From Halothiobacillus sp045689735 (GTDB lineage Bacteria; Pseudomonadota; Gammaproteobacteria; Halothiobacillales; Halothiobacillaceae): 64,000 bases of DNA. Below the pieces are notes generated by a model that saw only the letters and a program-made list of their open reading frames with translations, searched no databases and was not told the origin of the DNA. The translations under genes and the position numbers were made by a program. Shown here piece by piece: positions 25,929-34,758 of the stretch (position 1 is the first letter of the stretch; each line of letters begins with the position of its first letter). The DNA is taken from contig NZ_CP142685.1 in the NCBI RefSeq assembly GCF_045689735.1, forward strand, positions 248,001-312,000, written 5' to 3'.

Positions 25929-27687
25929 GGGTGTGATTCAGTATGCGGTGTCGCTGGCTGCCGTGCACAGTCGCTATCTCGGGGTGCGGATGACCCTGCC
26001 CGCGTCGGCGGAGGCTCGAACGCTGTCCTTGCCTGCATGGATTCCCGGCAGTTATCTGATTCGTGATTTCGCCCGGCATCTCGTGGGCATGACGGCCTGC
26101 CAGGCCGATGGCATGCCCGTGACCTTGCAGCCGCTGGATCAGCAGCGATGGCTCTTGCCCGCCACGGCGGTGCCTGTCCACATCGACTATCTCGTGTACG
26201 GCAATGATTTTTCCGTGCGCACCACGCATGTGGATAGCAGTCATGCGTTTTTCAATGGGACGAGTGCCTTTTTGCGCGTTCACGGCGCAGAGGACTGGCA
26301 GCACACCGTGCATCTGGATTCGACGGGCGCCCCCGAACCCTGGCGGGTGGCGACGACGCTGCCGGTCGTCGCGGCGGATGACCGGGGCTTCGGCCAGTAT
26401 GCCGCGACGGATTACGAATCCTTGATCGATTATCCGGTCGAGATCGGAGCATGGCGCGAGGTGACTTGGCTGGCGGGCGAGGTGCCGCACCGGCTGGTCG
26501 TCAACCATGCGCATCCGCAGACCGATCTCGCGCGAATCGCGACGGATCTGGCCGAGGTCTGTGCCACGGTTCAGAGATTCTGGGGTGAGGTGCCTTTCAA
26601 ACGGTATCTCTTTCTGCTTTCGCTCGATGGCAAGGGCTATGGCGGGCTGGAACACCGGGACAGTACCGCGCTGATTTTCCCGCGGGAGGATTTGCCCCGC
26701 CGGGGCGAAACGGGGGTATCGGCTGGTTATCAGCGGTTCCTGTCTCTGTGTGCCCACGAGTATTTTCATGCCTGGCTGGTCAAGCGCATCCGTCCGGCGG
26801 CGTTCGTCGGCTTGCCGCTGGCGGCACCGGCCACGACCCGGTTGCTTTGGTTGTTTGAGGGCTTTACCAGTTATTTTGATGACTATTTGGTGTTGAAAGC
26901 CGGCAAAGTCTCGCCCACCCAATACCTGACGGCACTGGCCGAGACGATCAACCGGGCGGTGCGCGGCAAGGGCTGGCATCGGCAAACCCTGGAAGAATCG
27001 AGTTTCTACGCCTGGACCCGCTTCTACCAGCAGGACGAAAACGCGGTCAATGCCATCGTCAGCTATTACACGCGCGGCGCATTGCTCGCGCTGATGCTGG
27101 ATTTGACCCTGCGATTGGCCGGCGAGAGTCTGGCGGCACGGATGCGACAGATCTGGCAGATCCATCGAGAAATGCCGGTTGAAGCGGGCGAGGCAATCGA
27201 ACGCTTGTTGGGGGCGGCCGAATATCCCGCCGTGGCCGCGCTCTTGGCGGAAGGGCTGCGCAGCACCCGCCCGATGGCGTTTGTAGAACGCTTGGCCGAG
27301 TTTGGCGTGACTTGCACGCCGATCGCGGAAATGCCGACCCAGGCAGCAGATTGGGGCGCGACGATTGGTGGGGAAGATCTGCGGGTTGCGCGGGTTCAAC
27401 TCGTGCATGAAGACCGCCCGGCCGCGCGGGCGGGGCTGGTGGCCGGGGATGAGATCGTGGCGCTGGACGGCTTTGCCGTGGGTGGCGCTGATTTTCTCCT
27501 GCGTTCAGCGCGTTACCAGCCGGGCGATACCGTTTGTCTGGATGGCTTCCGGCAAGGTCGCCTGATGCGCTGGACGCTGCAACTGGAACCCCCCGTGTGC
27601 AATCAATGGCGGCTCGCTTTGTGCGATGACGCCGGGATGGACGAGGCGATGCGTGCCCGACGAGCCGCTTGGTTGGCGGGCGCGTGA
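25894..27687 (+). CDS. M61-family metallopeptidase with C-terminal PDZ domain
   Basis: The 597-residue protein has a beta-rich N-terminal domain (YLGVRMTLPASAEARTLSLP, WIPGSYLIRDFARHL), then GYGGLEHRDS and the zinc site HEYFHAWLVKRIRP with a downstream Glu in WLFEGFTSY. A C-terminal PDZ (RAGLVAGDEIVALDGF) follows. This is the glycyl-aminopeptidase (M61) architecture. ATG 25894 is used. A GTG at 25921 with GGAGG before it may be the true start, removing nine residues and the overlap with the slyD-like gene. No signal peptide is evident. Confidence 0.9.
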   Translation: MSRIRRRARVAEGVIQYAVSLAAVHSRYLGVRMTLPASAEARTLSLPAWIPGSYLIRDFARHLVGMTACQADGMPVTLQPLDQQRWLLPATAVPVHIDYLVYGNDFSVRTTHVDSSHAFFNGTSAFLRVHGAEDWQHTVHLDSTGAPEPWRVATTLPVVAADDRGFGQYAATDYESLIDYPVEIGAWREVTWLAGEVPHRLVVNHAHPQTDLARIATDLAEVCATVQRFWGEVPFKRYLFLLSLDGKGYGGLEHRDSTALIFPREDLPRRGETGVSAGYQRFLSLCAHEYFHAWLVKRIRPAAFVGLPLAAPATTRLLWLFEGFTSYFDDYLVLKAGKVSPTQYLTALAETINRAVRGKGWHRQTLEESSFYAWTRFYQQDENAVNAIVSYYTRGALLALMLDLTLRLAGESLAARMRQIWQIHREMPVEAGEAIERLLGAAEYPAVAALLAEGLRSTRPMAFVERLAEFGVTCTPIAEMPTQAADWGATIGGEDLRVARVQLVHEDRPAARAGLVAGDEIVALDGFAVGGADFLLRSARYQPGDTVCLDGFRQGRLMRWTLQLEPPVCNQWRLALCDDAGMDEAMRARRAAWLAGA

Positions 27688-28523
27688 GCACGGCCTCAGC
27701 TTCCCCCCTGAGCCCGCAGATGTCCCTGGACTGGGTAGCGGCAGAGGGCGGCATCGGCTGGTGGTTCGACGAAGTTGAGTCCACGCAAGATGCCCTCAAG
27801 CGGCGGGTGACCCATGCCGAAGAGTCGCCCGACTGGGCGCTGTGTCTGGCAGCGGCGCAAACCGCCGGTCGTGGTCGTCAAGGGCATGTTTGGGTCAGTG
27901 CGGCCGGTCAGGGGCTTTGGTTCAGTCTGCTCGTCCCGGCTCGGGTATTTGAGCAAACCTCGGGTCAAGGATCGGACGCGATGCCTCAGCCGCCAGTCGC
28001 ATTGCTCGCGGCCGATGCACTGTGCCAGGCGCTGGTCGCCGAAGGGTTTGCCGTCGGCATCAAATGGCCCAATGATCTGTGGTTGAATAACGCCAAAGTC
28101 GGCGGGATTCTGGTGGAAGCCTGGCGTTGGCGTGGCGAGCCATACTGGGTGGTTGGCGTCGGGTTGAACTGGTGGGCGCCCGCCACGACTCAACTCCAGG
28201 ACAAAACCGGCGAACCCATCCGGGTGACGGGGCTGCTGGACGCTGCTGCGGGCCTCGTCGCCGATCGCGCCGGATTGTCCCGGCGGATCATCACCGCCTT
28301 GCGCGATGGGCTGCGGAGCCCGTCGCAATGGCCGGAACGGCTGTCGCGGCTCAAAGAAAATCACCTGCTTTGGCAGCAGCGCGTCAGCGTATGGATGCAG
28401 GGGGCAAAAATAGCCGAAGGCCGTGCGGGTGCATTGACACCCCACGGAGAATTAACGCTGATCACCGATGCGGGTGACAGCCTGACGATTGGCGGTAGCG
28501 CCAGTGTGCGAGTAATTCCTTGA
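27684..28523 (+). CDS. birA: Biotin--[acetyl-CoA-carboxylase] ligase
   Basis: The 279-residue enzyme has the biotin-ligase motifs GRGRQGHVW, KWPNDLWLNNAKVGGILVE and VVGVGLNWW and a short C-terminal SH3-like domain. It lacks the N-terminal helix-turn-helix of E. coli BirA, so it can biotinylate but not act as the bio repressor. GTG 27684 overlaps the M61 stop (GTGA). An ATG at 27720 is possible. The 3' end overlaps coaX. Confidence 0.93.
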   Translation: MSTASASPLSPQMSLDWVAAEGGIGWWFDEVESTQDALKRRVTHAEESPDWALCLAAAQTAGRGRQGHVWVSAAGQGLWFSLLVPARVFEQTSGQGSDAMPQPPVALLAADALCQALVAEGFAVGIKWPNDLWLNNAKVGGILVEAWRWRGEPYWVVGVGLNWWAPATTQLQDKTGEPIRVTGLLDAAAGLVADRAGLSRRIITALRDGLRSPSQWPERLSRLKENHLLWQQRVSVWMQGAKIAEGRAGALTPHGELTLITDAGDSLTIGGSASVRVIP

Positions 28524-29269
28524 TTTGTGTGATTGATGCGGGTAACACCCGGTTGAAATGGCAGCTTAAGCCAGATGCAGACATTCAGGCCGAGGCATGG
28601 GGCGATGATTGGCGCTCGGCGTTCGTTGCGGCGGCGGGGCAGCAAAACATCAAACAGTTCCTGATCGTGGCGGTGGCGGAGGAGACGCGACAGGCCGAAC
28701 TGGATGCCCTGCTGGCTGAGCACTGGCCGAAGGCGCGGCGGCGGTGGCTCAAGCCCAAAGCGCGAAGTGGCGGGGTCAGGCTCGCTTACCCTGATCCCAC
28801 CCAGTTCGGTGTCGATCGTTGGTGTGCGCTCATGGGCGCGCGCACGCGATGCCCGGCGCAGGCCGTGTTGGTTCTGCTGGCGGGCACCGCGATTACGGTC
28901 GATTACCTGCAGGCCGATGGCCAGCATGCCGGCGGGTTGATTTTGCCCTCTTTGGCCATCATGCGTGCCGGGTTTGATTGCTTGGCACCCCGATTGTCGG
29001 AGGCGTGGAACAGGCCTGGCACCCTGCAAGAACAAGGGATCTTTGCCGTGGATACGGCAGGCGCCTTGCACCTCGGTAGCCGGTTCATGCTCGCCAGTAC
29101 CGTGGCGCAGTTGATCGATGGCGTGGCCGCTGCAGAAGGCGCGGTGCCCCGCATCTTACTTAGCGGAGGCGATGCCGCAATGCTGGCGGATTGGCTGCCG
29201 GACTCTAGAGAAATCGTACCCACCCTGATTTGTGACGGCGCGCGGCATGCGGCACGCGGTCAACGATGA
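28520..29269 (+). CDS. coaX: Type III pantothenate kinase
   Basis: The 249-residue ASKHA-fold kinase starts MICVIDAGNTRLKWQLK (DxGNTxxK phosphate loop) and has GVDRWCALMGARTR and LLAGTAITVDYLQADG. It performs the first step of coenzyme A synthesis and replaces CoaA. It begins with TTG 28520 overlapping the birA stop (TTGA), an unusual start that implies coupling. birA-coaX pairs are common in proteobacteria. Confidence 0.94.
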   Translation: MICVIDAGNTRLKWQLKPDADIQAEAWGDDWRSAFVAAAGQQNIKQFLIVAVAEETRQAELDALLAEHWPKARRRWLKPKARSGGVRLAYPDPTQFGVDRWCALMGARTRCPAQAVLVLLAGTAITVDYLQADGQHAGGLILPSLAIMRAGFDCLAPRLSEAWNRPGTLQEQGIFAVDTAGALHLGSRFMLASTVAQLIDGVAAAEGAVPRILLSGGDAAMLADWLPDSREIVPTLICDGARHAARGQR

Positions 29270-29284
29270 AACCCTGCTTTTGAG

Positions 29285-29314
29285 TTGCAAAGCAGACAGC
29301 GCTGGCATTAGAAT
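29285..29314 (+). promoter_or_regulatory. Stable-RNA promoter for the tRNA-tuf operon
   Basis: TTGCAA at 29285-29290 and TAGAAT at 29309-29314 have an 18-base spacer. A GCGCGCCC stretch directly follows the -10, like the GC-rich discriminator of stringently controlled rRNA/tRNA promoters. The first tRNA starts 12 bases further on. Confidence 0.65.
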
Positions 29315-29325
29315 GCGCGCCCATT

Positions 29326-29401
29326 GCCGCTTTAGCTCAGTTGGTAGAGCAACCGCCTTGTAAGCGGTAGGTCGTCAGTTCGAGTCCGACAAGCGGCACC
29401 A
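29326..29401 (+). tRNA. tRNA-Thr(UGU)
   Basis: The cloverleaf is complete: acceptor GCCGCTT/AAGCGGC, D-arm GCTC..GAGC, anticodon loop TTGTAAG (anticodon TGT), T-arm TTCGAGTC, and an encoded CCA. First of four tRNAs preceding tuf. Confidence 0.96.
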
Positions 29402-29491
29402 GTCTTAAGTTCTGGCGTGCAGACTTAAGCACAGTGAGGCACCGGTTTTCATTGACAACCAGGGTCTCCTTGTGAAGAATTGCGCGCTCGC

Positions 29492-29576
29492 GGTGGGGTA
29501 CCCAAGCGGTCAACGGGATCAGACTGTAAATCTGACGGCTCAGCCTTCGAAGGTTCGAATCCTTCCCCCACCACCA
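29492..29576 (+). tRNA. tRNA-Tyr(GUA)
   Basis: 85-base class II tRNA with acceptor GGTGGGG/CCCCACC, anticodon GTA in ACTGTAAAT, a long variable arm, T-loop TTCGAAT and encoded CCA. Confidence 0.96.
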
Positions 29577-29613
29577 ATTCGTCGGGTTGCCCGGGGCAAT
29601 CCGGCAAAGGTTT

Positions 29614-29687
<74 letters not shown>

Positions 29688-29702
29688 AATTGAGAAAGAT
29701 TT

Positions 29703-29778
29703 GCTCATGTAGCTCAGTCGGTAGAGCACGTCCTTGGTAAGGACGAGGTCACCAGTTCGACTCTGGTCATGAGCTCCA
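29703..29778 (+). tRNA. tRNA-Thr(GGU)
   Basis: 76 bases, acceptor GCTCATG/CATGAGC, anticodon GGT in TTGGTAA, T-loop TTCGACT, CCA encoded. The Thr-Tyr-Gly-Thr-tuf order is the same as in E. coli thrU-tyrU-glyT-thrT-tufB. Confidence 0.96.
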
Positions 29779-29836
29779 AATGCGAACTGCCGCAGGCGTG
29801 ATGTCGTTAACTTAAATGGGTTGAGTGGAGATTGTC

Positions 29837-31027
29837 ATGGCAAAAGAGAAGTTTGAGCGTACCAAGCCGCATGTGAATGTGGGCACGATTGGGCATGTGG
29901 ATCATGGCAAGACGACGCTGACGGCGGCGATCACCAAAGTGATGGCGGAAGCGCACGGTGGCGCGGCATTGGCCTACGACCAGATTGACAAAGCGCCGGA
30001 AGAAAAAGCGCGTGGCATCACCATCAACACCTCCCATGTTGAATACGAATCCGACAATCGCCACTACGCCCATGTGGACTGCCCGGGTCATGCCGACTAC
30101 GTCAAAAACATGATCACCGGTGCGGCACAAATGGACGGCGCCATTCTCGTCTGCTCAGCCGCCGACGGCCCCATGCCGCAAACGCGCGAACACATCCTCC
30201 TGTCCCGTCAGGTCGGCGTTCCGTACATCGTCGTCTTCCTGAACAAAGCCGACATGGTCGATGATCCCGAACTGCTCGAACTCGTCGAAATGGAAGTGCG
30301 CGACCTGCTCAGCCAATACGACTTCCCGGGCGATGACACCCCCATCATCACCGGCTCAGCGCTCAAAGCCCTGGAAGGCGAGCAAAGCGACATTGGCGTC
30401 GAATCCGTCAAACGCCTCGTCAAAGCCATGGACGACTACTTCCCCGAGCCGGAACGCGCCATTGACGGCACCTTCCTCATGCCGGTTGAAGACGTCTTCT
30501 CGATTTCAGGCCGTGGCACCGTCGTCACTGGCCGTATCGAACGTGGCATCGTCAAAGTGGGCGAAGAAGTCGAAATCGTCGGCATTCGCGACACCCAGAA
30601 GACCACCGTCACTGGCGTAGAAATGTTCCGCAAACTGCTGGATCAAGGCATGGCGGGTGACAACGTCGGCATCCTGCTGCGTGGCACCAAGCGAGACGAC
30701 GTCGAGCGTGGCCAAGTGCTGTGCAAACCGGGCTCCATCAAGCCGCACACCAAATTCCAGGCGGAAGTCTATGTTCTGTCCAAAGAAGAAGGCGGGCGAC
30801 ACACCCCGTTCTTCAACGGTTACCGGCCGCAGTTCTACTTCCGTACGACGGATGTGACAGGCTCCTGCACCCTGCCGGAAGGGACAGAAATGGTCATGCC
30901 GGGAGACAACGTCGCCATGACCGTCAGCCTGATCGCCCCGATTGCGATGGAAGACGGCCTGCGCTTTGCAATCCGTGAAGGCGGCCGCACGGTCGGTGCC
31001 GGTGTCGTCTCTAAAATTATCGAGTAA
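29837..31027 (+). CDS. tuf: Elongation factor Tu, copy 1
   Basis: The 396-residue GTPase starts MAKEKFERTKPHVNVGTIGH, with the P-loop GHVDHGKT, DCPGHADY and NKADMVDD. EF-Tu carries aminoacyl-tRNA to the ribosomal A site. ATG 29837 gives the standard N-terminus; an upstream in-frame start would add four residues. This copy sits in the tRNA operon. Its coding sequence appears identical to copy 2 at 46336-47526, while flanks differ, which implies recent gene conversion. Confidence 0.98.
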   Translation: MAKEKFERTKPHVNVGTIGHVDHGKTTLTAAITKVMAEAHGGAALAYDQIDKAPEEKARGITINTSHVEYESDNRHYAHVDCPGHADYVKNMITGAAQMDGAILVCSAADGPMPQTREHILLSRQVGVPYIVVFLNKADMVDDPELLELVEMEVRDLLSQYDFPGDDTPIITGSALKALEGEQSDIGVESVKRLVKAMDDYFPEPERAIDGTFLMPVEDVFSISGRGTVVTGRIERGIVKVGEEVEIVGIRDTQKTTVTGVEMFRKLLDQGMAGDNVGILLRGTKRDDVERGQVLCKPGSIKPHTKFQAEVYVLSKEEGGRHTPFFNGYRPQFYFRTTDVTGSCTLPEGTEMVMPGDNVAMTVSLIAPIAMEDGLRFAIREGGRTVGAGVVSKIIE

Positions 31028-31049
31028 TCCGTAGATTGCTTGTCAATAG

Positions 31050-31083
31050 GCGCGGAGTCGTATAGACTTCGCGCTCTTTTTTC
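31050..31083 (+). terminator. Intrinsic terminator after tuf copy 1
   Basis: GCGCGGAGTC and GACTTCGCGC form a 10-base stem (with one G-T) around a TATA-type loop, followed by TCTTTTTTCTT. It ends the tRNA-tuf transcript before tRNA-Trp. Confidence 0.85.
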
Positions 31084-31123
31084 TTCATCTGGATGATCCG
31101 GTGGATTTTCCGGGTTGAAATTT

Positions 31124-31199
31124 AGGTCAGTAGCTCAATTGGCAGAGCGACGGTCTCCAAAACCGTAGGTTGGGGGTTCGATTCCCTCCTGGCCTGCCA
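31124..31199 (+). tRNA. tRNA-Trp(CCA)
   Basis: 76 bases, acceptor AGGTCAG/CTGGCCT, anticodon CCA in TCTCCAAAA, T-loop TTCGATT, CCA encoded. It lies between tuf and secE, a common gammaproteobacterial position. Confidence 0.96.
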
Positions 31200-31279
31200 C
31201 ATCGTGGCGCGCAATCATTGGTTGTGTGGCTGTTTTTGTTTTCGCGTCGGCCGGTTTGGCCGGATTTGGGTTGTGCATC

Positions 31280-31654
31280 ATGTCGGAAAAAGCCGTAGAG
31301 ACTGCCCCCGCCCGTGGCCTTGATTCGCTGAAGCTGGGCTTGGCGATCTTGGTTCTGTTGGGCGGGGTGGTTGGCTTTTATTTGCTCGATAAAGAACCGC
31401 TGTTTGTTCGTATCGCTGCGGTGCTGGTTGCGGTTGGGTCGGCTGCGGTATTGGCTTATGCCACGGCTGTCGGGCGCGGCATTTGGCAATTTGCTTTCGA
31501 TTCGCGGGTCGAAGTCCGCAAGATGGTATGGCCAACGCGCCAGGAAACCGTGCAGACCACGCTGGTGGTTGTGCTGCTGATTGTGGTGATCAGTCTGTTC
31601 CTGTGGGGCGTGGATTCGTTGCTGGCGTGGATCGTGCGTAGCGTAGTGGGCTGA
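31280..31654 (+). CDS. secE: Preprotein translocase subunit SecE
   Basis: The 124-residue protein starts MSEKAVETAPARGLDSLKL. It has three hydrophobic segments and the conserved cytosolic hinge EVRKMVWPTRQETVQTT before the last one, as in the three-helix E. coli SecE. It clamps SecY in the translocon. ATG 31280 fits the family; an open frame runs further up but is not conserved-looking. It is followed after 10 bases by nusG. Confidence 0.95.
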   Translation: MSEKAVETAPARGLDSLKLGLAILVLLGGVVGFYLLDKEPLFVRIAAVLVAVGSAAVLAYATAVGRGIWQFAFDSRVEVRKMVWPTRQETVQTTLVVVLLIVVISLFLWGVDSLLAWIVRSVVG

Positions 31655-31664
31655 GGATCTGTCG

Positions 31665-32198
31665 ATGGCAATGCGTTGGTATGTGGTTCAGGCGTTCTCC
31701 CAGTTTGAGAACAGCGTTAAAAAAGCATTGGCGGAGCGCATTGAGCGCGCCGGGTTGCAGGCTCAGTTTGGTGAAATCCTGGTGCCCTCCGAAGAGGTCG
31801 TCGAAGTGCGCGACGGGGTCAAGCGGAAATCTGAGCGTAAGTTCTATCCCGGCTATGTGCTGGTTCAAATTGATATGACGGATGATGCCTGGCATCTCGT
31901 CAACTCCGTGCCTCGGGTTCTGGGCTTTGTCGGCGATGCAGGCGGTAAGCCGACGCCGATTTCGCAGAAAGAGGCAGACGCCATCATGGCGCGCGTGCGG
32001 GATTCGAGCGACAAGCCGAAACCGAAGACGCTGTTTGATGTGGGTGAGATGGTGCGGGTGTGTGATGGCCCGTTCAACGATTTCACGGGTGTCGTGGAAG
32101 AGGTGAGCTACGAGAAATCACGACTGCAGGTTGCTGTCAGTATTTTCGGGCGATCGACTCCGGTCGAGCTCGGGTTTGATCAGGTGGCCAAAACCTAA
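31665..32198 (+). CDS. nusG: Transcription termination/antitermination factor NusG
   Basis: The 177-residue protein starts MAMRWYVVQAFSQFENSVKK (NGN domain) and ends with a KOW domain (VGEMVRVCDGPFNDFTGVVE). NusG links RNA polymerase to Rho or to the ribosome. secE-nusG order is standard. Confidence 0.97.
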   Translation: MAMRWYVVQAFSQFENSVKKALAERIERAGLQAQFGEILVPSEEVVEVRDGVKRKSERKFYPGYVLVQIDMTDDAWHLVNSVPRVLGFVGDAGGKPTPISQKEADAIMARVRDSSDKPKPKTLFDVGEMVRVCDGPFNDFTGVVEEVSYEKSRLQVAVSIFGRSTPVELGFDQVAKT

Positions 32199-32269
32199 GG
32201 TTCGGTTGCTGATCGTTGACTTGGGGAGTTGGTTTTTTGCCAACGCAAGCACCCAATTGAGAGGAAAGT

Positions 32270-32701
32270 ATGGCTAAAAAAGTCACTGGTTACATTAAGT
32301 TGCAGGTTAAGGCCGGTCAGGCAAACCCCTCGCCGCCGATCGGTCCGGCGCTGGGTCAAAAAGGCGTCAACATCATGGCGTTCTGTAAAGAGTTCAATGC
32401 GGCGACGCAGAGCATGGAACAGGGCTCTCCGATCCCGGTGGTGATCACCGTGTATGCGGACAAGTCATTCACCTTTATCATGAAAACCCCGCCGGTCAGC
32501 TTCCTGCTGAAGAAAACGGCCGGGATCAAATCGGGCAGTTCCGTGCCGAATAAAACGAAAGTTGGCACCCTGACTCGGGCGCAGTTGGAAGACATCGCTA
32601 AGGTGAAACAACCGGATCTGACGGCGAAAGATATGGATGCCATGGTGCGCACCATTGCGGGCAGCGCGCGGAGCATGGGTCTGAATGTGGAGGGCGTGTA
32701 A
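32270..32701 (+). CDS. rplK: 50S ribosomal protein L11
   Basis: 143 residues, starts MAKKVTGYIKLQVKAGQANP with PSPPIGPALGQKGVNIMAFC, the L11 N-terminal domain that binds the GTPase-associated centre and is needed for RelA activation. The stop overlaps rplA (TAATG), so L11 and L1 are translationally coupled. A GTTGG/CCAAC hairpin lies upstream at 32228-32244, in the region where L1 usually binds its own mRNA. Confidence 0.98.
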   Translation: MAKKVTGYIKLQVKAGQANPSPPIGPALGQKGVNIMAFCKEFNAATQSMEQGSPIPVVITVYADKSFTFIMKTPPVSFLLKKTAGIKSGSSVPNKTKVGTLTRAQLEDIAKVKQPDLTAKDMDAMVRTIAGSARSMGLNVEGV

Positions 32702-33396
32702 TGGCTAAGTTAACAAAGCGCCAGAAGGCAATTGCGACGAAAGTCAAACCCAATCATGTTTACCCGGTAGCCGAAGCGTTTGCTCTGCTGAAAGAGGTTT
32801 CTTCGGTTAAGTTCGTTGAAGCCGTTGATGTGGCGGTTCAATTGGGCGTCGATCCCCGTCGGTCGGATCAGATGGTTCGGGGTGCCACGGTATTGCCAAA
32901 TGGTACGGGCAAAGTCGTTCGTGTGGCAGTGTTCGCGCAAGGGGCGAACGCCGAGGCGGCCAAGGCAGCGGGTGCGGATATCGTCGGCTTCGAGGATCTC
33001 GCGGCGGAAATCAAACAGGGGCGGATGGACTTTGATGTGGTCATCGCTACCCCGGATGCCATGCGCGTGGTCGGTCAGCTGGGTCAGGTGCTCGGGCCGC
33101 GCGGCTTGATGCCGAACCCGAAGGTTGGCACGGTCGCCGTCGATGTGGCGGGCGCGGTGCGGAATGCCAAGGCGGGTCAGGTGCGTTATCGCACGGAGAA
33201 AGGCGGCATTATCCACTGCACGATTGGCAAGGTGGATTTCACTCCGCAGGCGTTGATCGAAAACTTGAGCGCCTTGCTGGCTGATCTGAACAAGGCCAAG
33301 CCGGCTGCAGCCAAAGGCATCTATATGAAGCGGATCAATGTATCCAGCACCATGGGGCCGGGCTTGCAAGTGGATATGGCTTCATTGGCGGAGTAA
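32701..33396 (+). CDS. rplA: 50S ribosomal protein L1
   Basis: 231 residues, starts MAKLTKRQKAIATKVKP and has the signature VLGPRGLMPNPKVGTV. L1 forms the mobile stalk at the E site and represses its own operon. Length is normal. A 237-base leader separates it from rplJ. Confidence 0.98.
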   Translation: MAKLTKRQKAIATKVKPNHVYPVAEAFALLKEVSSVKFVEAVDVAVQLGVDPRRSDQMVRGATVLPNGTGKVVRVAVFAQGANAEAAKAAGADIVGFEDLAAEIKQGRMDFDVVIATPDAMRVVGQLGQVLGPRGLMPNPKVGTVAVDVAGAVRNAKAGQVRYRTEKGGIIHCTIGKVDFTPQALIENLSALLADLNKAKPAAAKGIYMKRINVSSTMGPGLQVDMASLAE

Positions 33397-33399
33397 TCC

Positions 33400-33633
33400 G
33401 CCCGCCCTGTGACGGGGCGCAAACTTTGGACTGCTGGTTTTGTCCCGAACAAAACGCAGCGGCGTCAAAGACCGTCGGTGTCAATCGTGGATTGACTTAA
33501 TGCTTTGGCCGACGCAGACGGTTCCAGTCCTGATTCAAAATATCTGGCGGACCGTGTTGGGGCGAGGTGCGAATGCACCTCGTGAACGCAATGGACGCTC
33601 TTTGGAGCTTCCACTTAACCGTAGGAAACCCTT
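33400..33633 (+). promoter_or_regulatory. L10 leader region (autoregulatory 5' UTR of rplJL)
   Basis: The 237-base gap ahead of rplJ has no gene but is rich in stems, including a perfect 8-base CGAGGTGC/GCACCTCG hairpin with a GAAT loop at 33563-33582. Its position is that of the L10(L12)4-binding leader that controls rplJL translation in other proteobacteria. It probably also contains the rplJ promoter; none stands out clearly. Confidence 0.6.
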
Positions 33634-34161
33634 GTGGCTTTAACCATTGATCAGAAACAGCTGATTGTTGCTGAAGTGGCGGAAGTTGCTGGCAAAGCCT
33701 TGTCAGCCGTTGGTGCGATGTACAGTGGTTTGACCGTGGCAGAGATGACCGCGATGCGTGTGAAAGCGCGTCAAAGCGGCGTTTATCTGCGCGTGATCAA
33801 AAACACCCTGGCGCGTCGTGCGGTGGCCGATACGGCGTTCGCTTGCATGTCTGAGGCGTTGACCGGTCCTCTCGTTTTGGCTTTTTCTATGGACGATCCG
33901 GGTTCAGCCGCGCGGCTGATGCAGGATTTCTCCAAGGAGTTCGCCAAGCTTGAGGTCAAGGTCGTCGCATTGGGCGGCAAGTTGCTGCCAGTGACTGAGC
34001 TTTCTCGTGTGGCTAGCCTGCCAACGCGCGAACAGGCGTTGTCGCAACTGTTGTCGGTGATGAAAGCACCGGTTGGCAAGTTGGCGCGTACGCTCAACGA
34101 AGTGCCAGGCAAGCTCGTCCGTACGGTCGCGGCCGTACGCGATCAGAAACAAGCGGCTTAA
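33634..34161 (+). CDS. rplJ: 50S ribosomal protein L10
   Basis: 175 residues starting with GTG (MALTIDQKQLIVAEVAEVAG), with RVIKNTLARRAVADT of the L10 family and a C-terminal helix that anchors L7/L12 dimers. L10 with L7/L12 likely represses translation through the leader upstream. TAGGAAAC serves as the ribosome site. Confidence 0.97.
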   Translation: MALTIDQKQLIVAEVAEVAGKALSAVGAMYSGLTVAEMTAMRVKARQSGVYLRVIKNTLARRAVADTAFACMSEALTGPLVLAFSMDDPGSAARLMQDFSKEFAKLEVKVVALGGKLLPVTELSRVASLPTREQALSQLLSVMKAPVGKLARTLNEVPGKLVRTVAAVRDQKQAA

Positions 34162-34188
34162 TTTTTCAACTTTTTTCAGGAATTTAAC

Positions 34189-34566
34189 ATGGCAATCTCT
34201 AAGAACGACATTCTGGACGCAATCTCCAACATGACCGTGATGGAAGTGGTGGATCTGATCGCTGCAATGGAAGAAAAATTCGGCGTCACGGCTGCTGCTG
34301 CAGTCGCTGTTGCCGCCGGCCCGGCTGCGGCTGCGGCTCCGGCTGCCGAAGAGAAGACCGAATTTGATGTGGTCATGACCTCTTTCGGCGCGAACAAGGT
34401 CAACGTCATCAAAGCGGTGCGTGAACTCACCGGTCTGGGGCTGAAAGAAGCCAAAGACATGGTTGAAGGGGTTCCGGCTACCGTGAAAGAAGGCGCAAGC
34501 AAAGCAGACGCCGAGAGCATGAAAGCGAAATTGACCGAAGCAGGCGCAACGGTCGAGCTGAAGTGA
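34189..34566 (+). CDS. rplL: 50S ribosomal protein L7/L12
   Basis: 125 residues: N-terminal dimerisation domain, Ala-rich hinge (AAAAVAVAAGPAAAAAPAAE) and the C-terminal factor-binding domain (VDLKAEK-type GLGLKEAKDMVEG). It recruits GTPase factors to the ribosome. It is followed by an attenuator hairpin before rpoB. Confidence 0.98.
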   Translation: MAISKNDILDAISNMTVMEVVDLIAAMEEKFGVTAAAAVAVAAGPAAAAAPAAEEKTEFDVVMTSFGANKVNVIKAVRELTGLGLKEAKDMVEGVPATVKEGASKADAESMKAKLTEAGATVELK

Positions 34567-34594
34567 TTTTGATTGCCCGTTGACGGGATGTGAT

Positions 34595-34640
34595 GGCTGG
34601 CAGTTTTGGCTGCCGGCCTTTATTTGTTGTTTTTTTGATG
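34595..34640 (+). terminator. rplL-rpoB attenuator hairpin
   Basis: GGCTGGCAG (34595-34603) pairs with CTGCCGGCC (34610-34618), including one G-T pair, and is followed by TTTATTTGTTGTTTTTTT. A partial terminator at this position is known in E. coli and sets the ratio of ribosomal protein to RNA polymerase beta expression. Confidence 0.8.
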
Positions 34641-34758
34641 ATGTTCGGCTTCGAGTGGCATCAAAAAAATCTACCGGCGTAAGCCCAGAGATCTCTCCCC
34701 GCGCCCGGCGTTGTTCCCTTCGCCCGAGGTGTCACCGTTGTTTTACGAGGTAAGGCAG

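Noticed and set aside
31127..31489. Minus-strand frame ending GGNRTPNLRFWRPSLCQLSY
   Set aside because: Its end is the translated reverse complement of tRNA-Trp, another recurrent false annotation.
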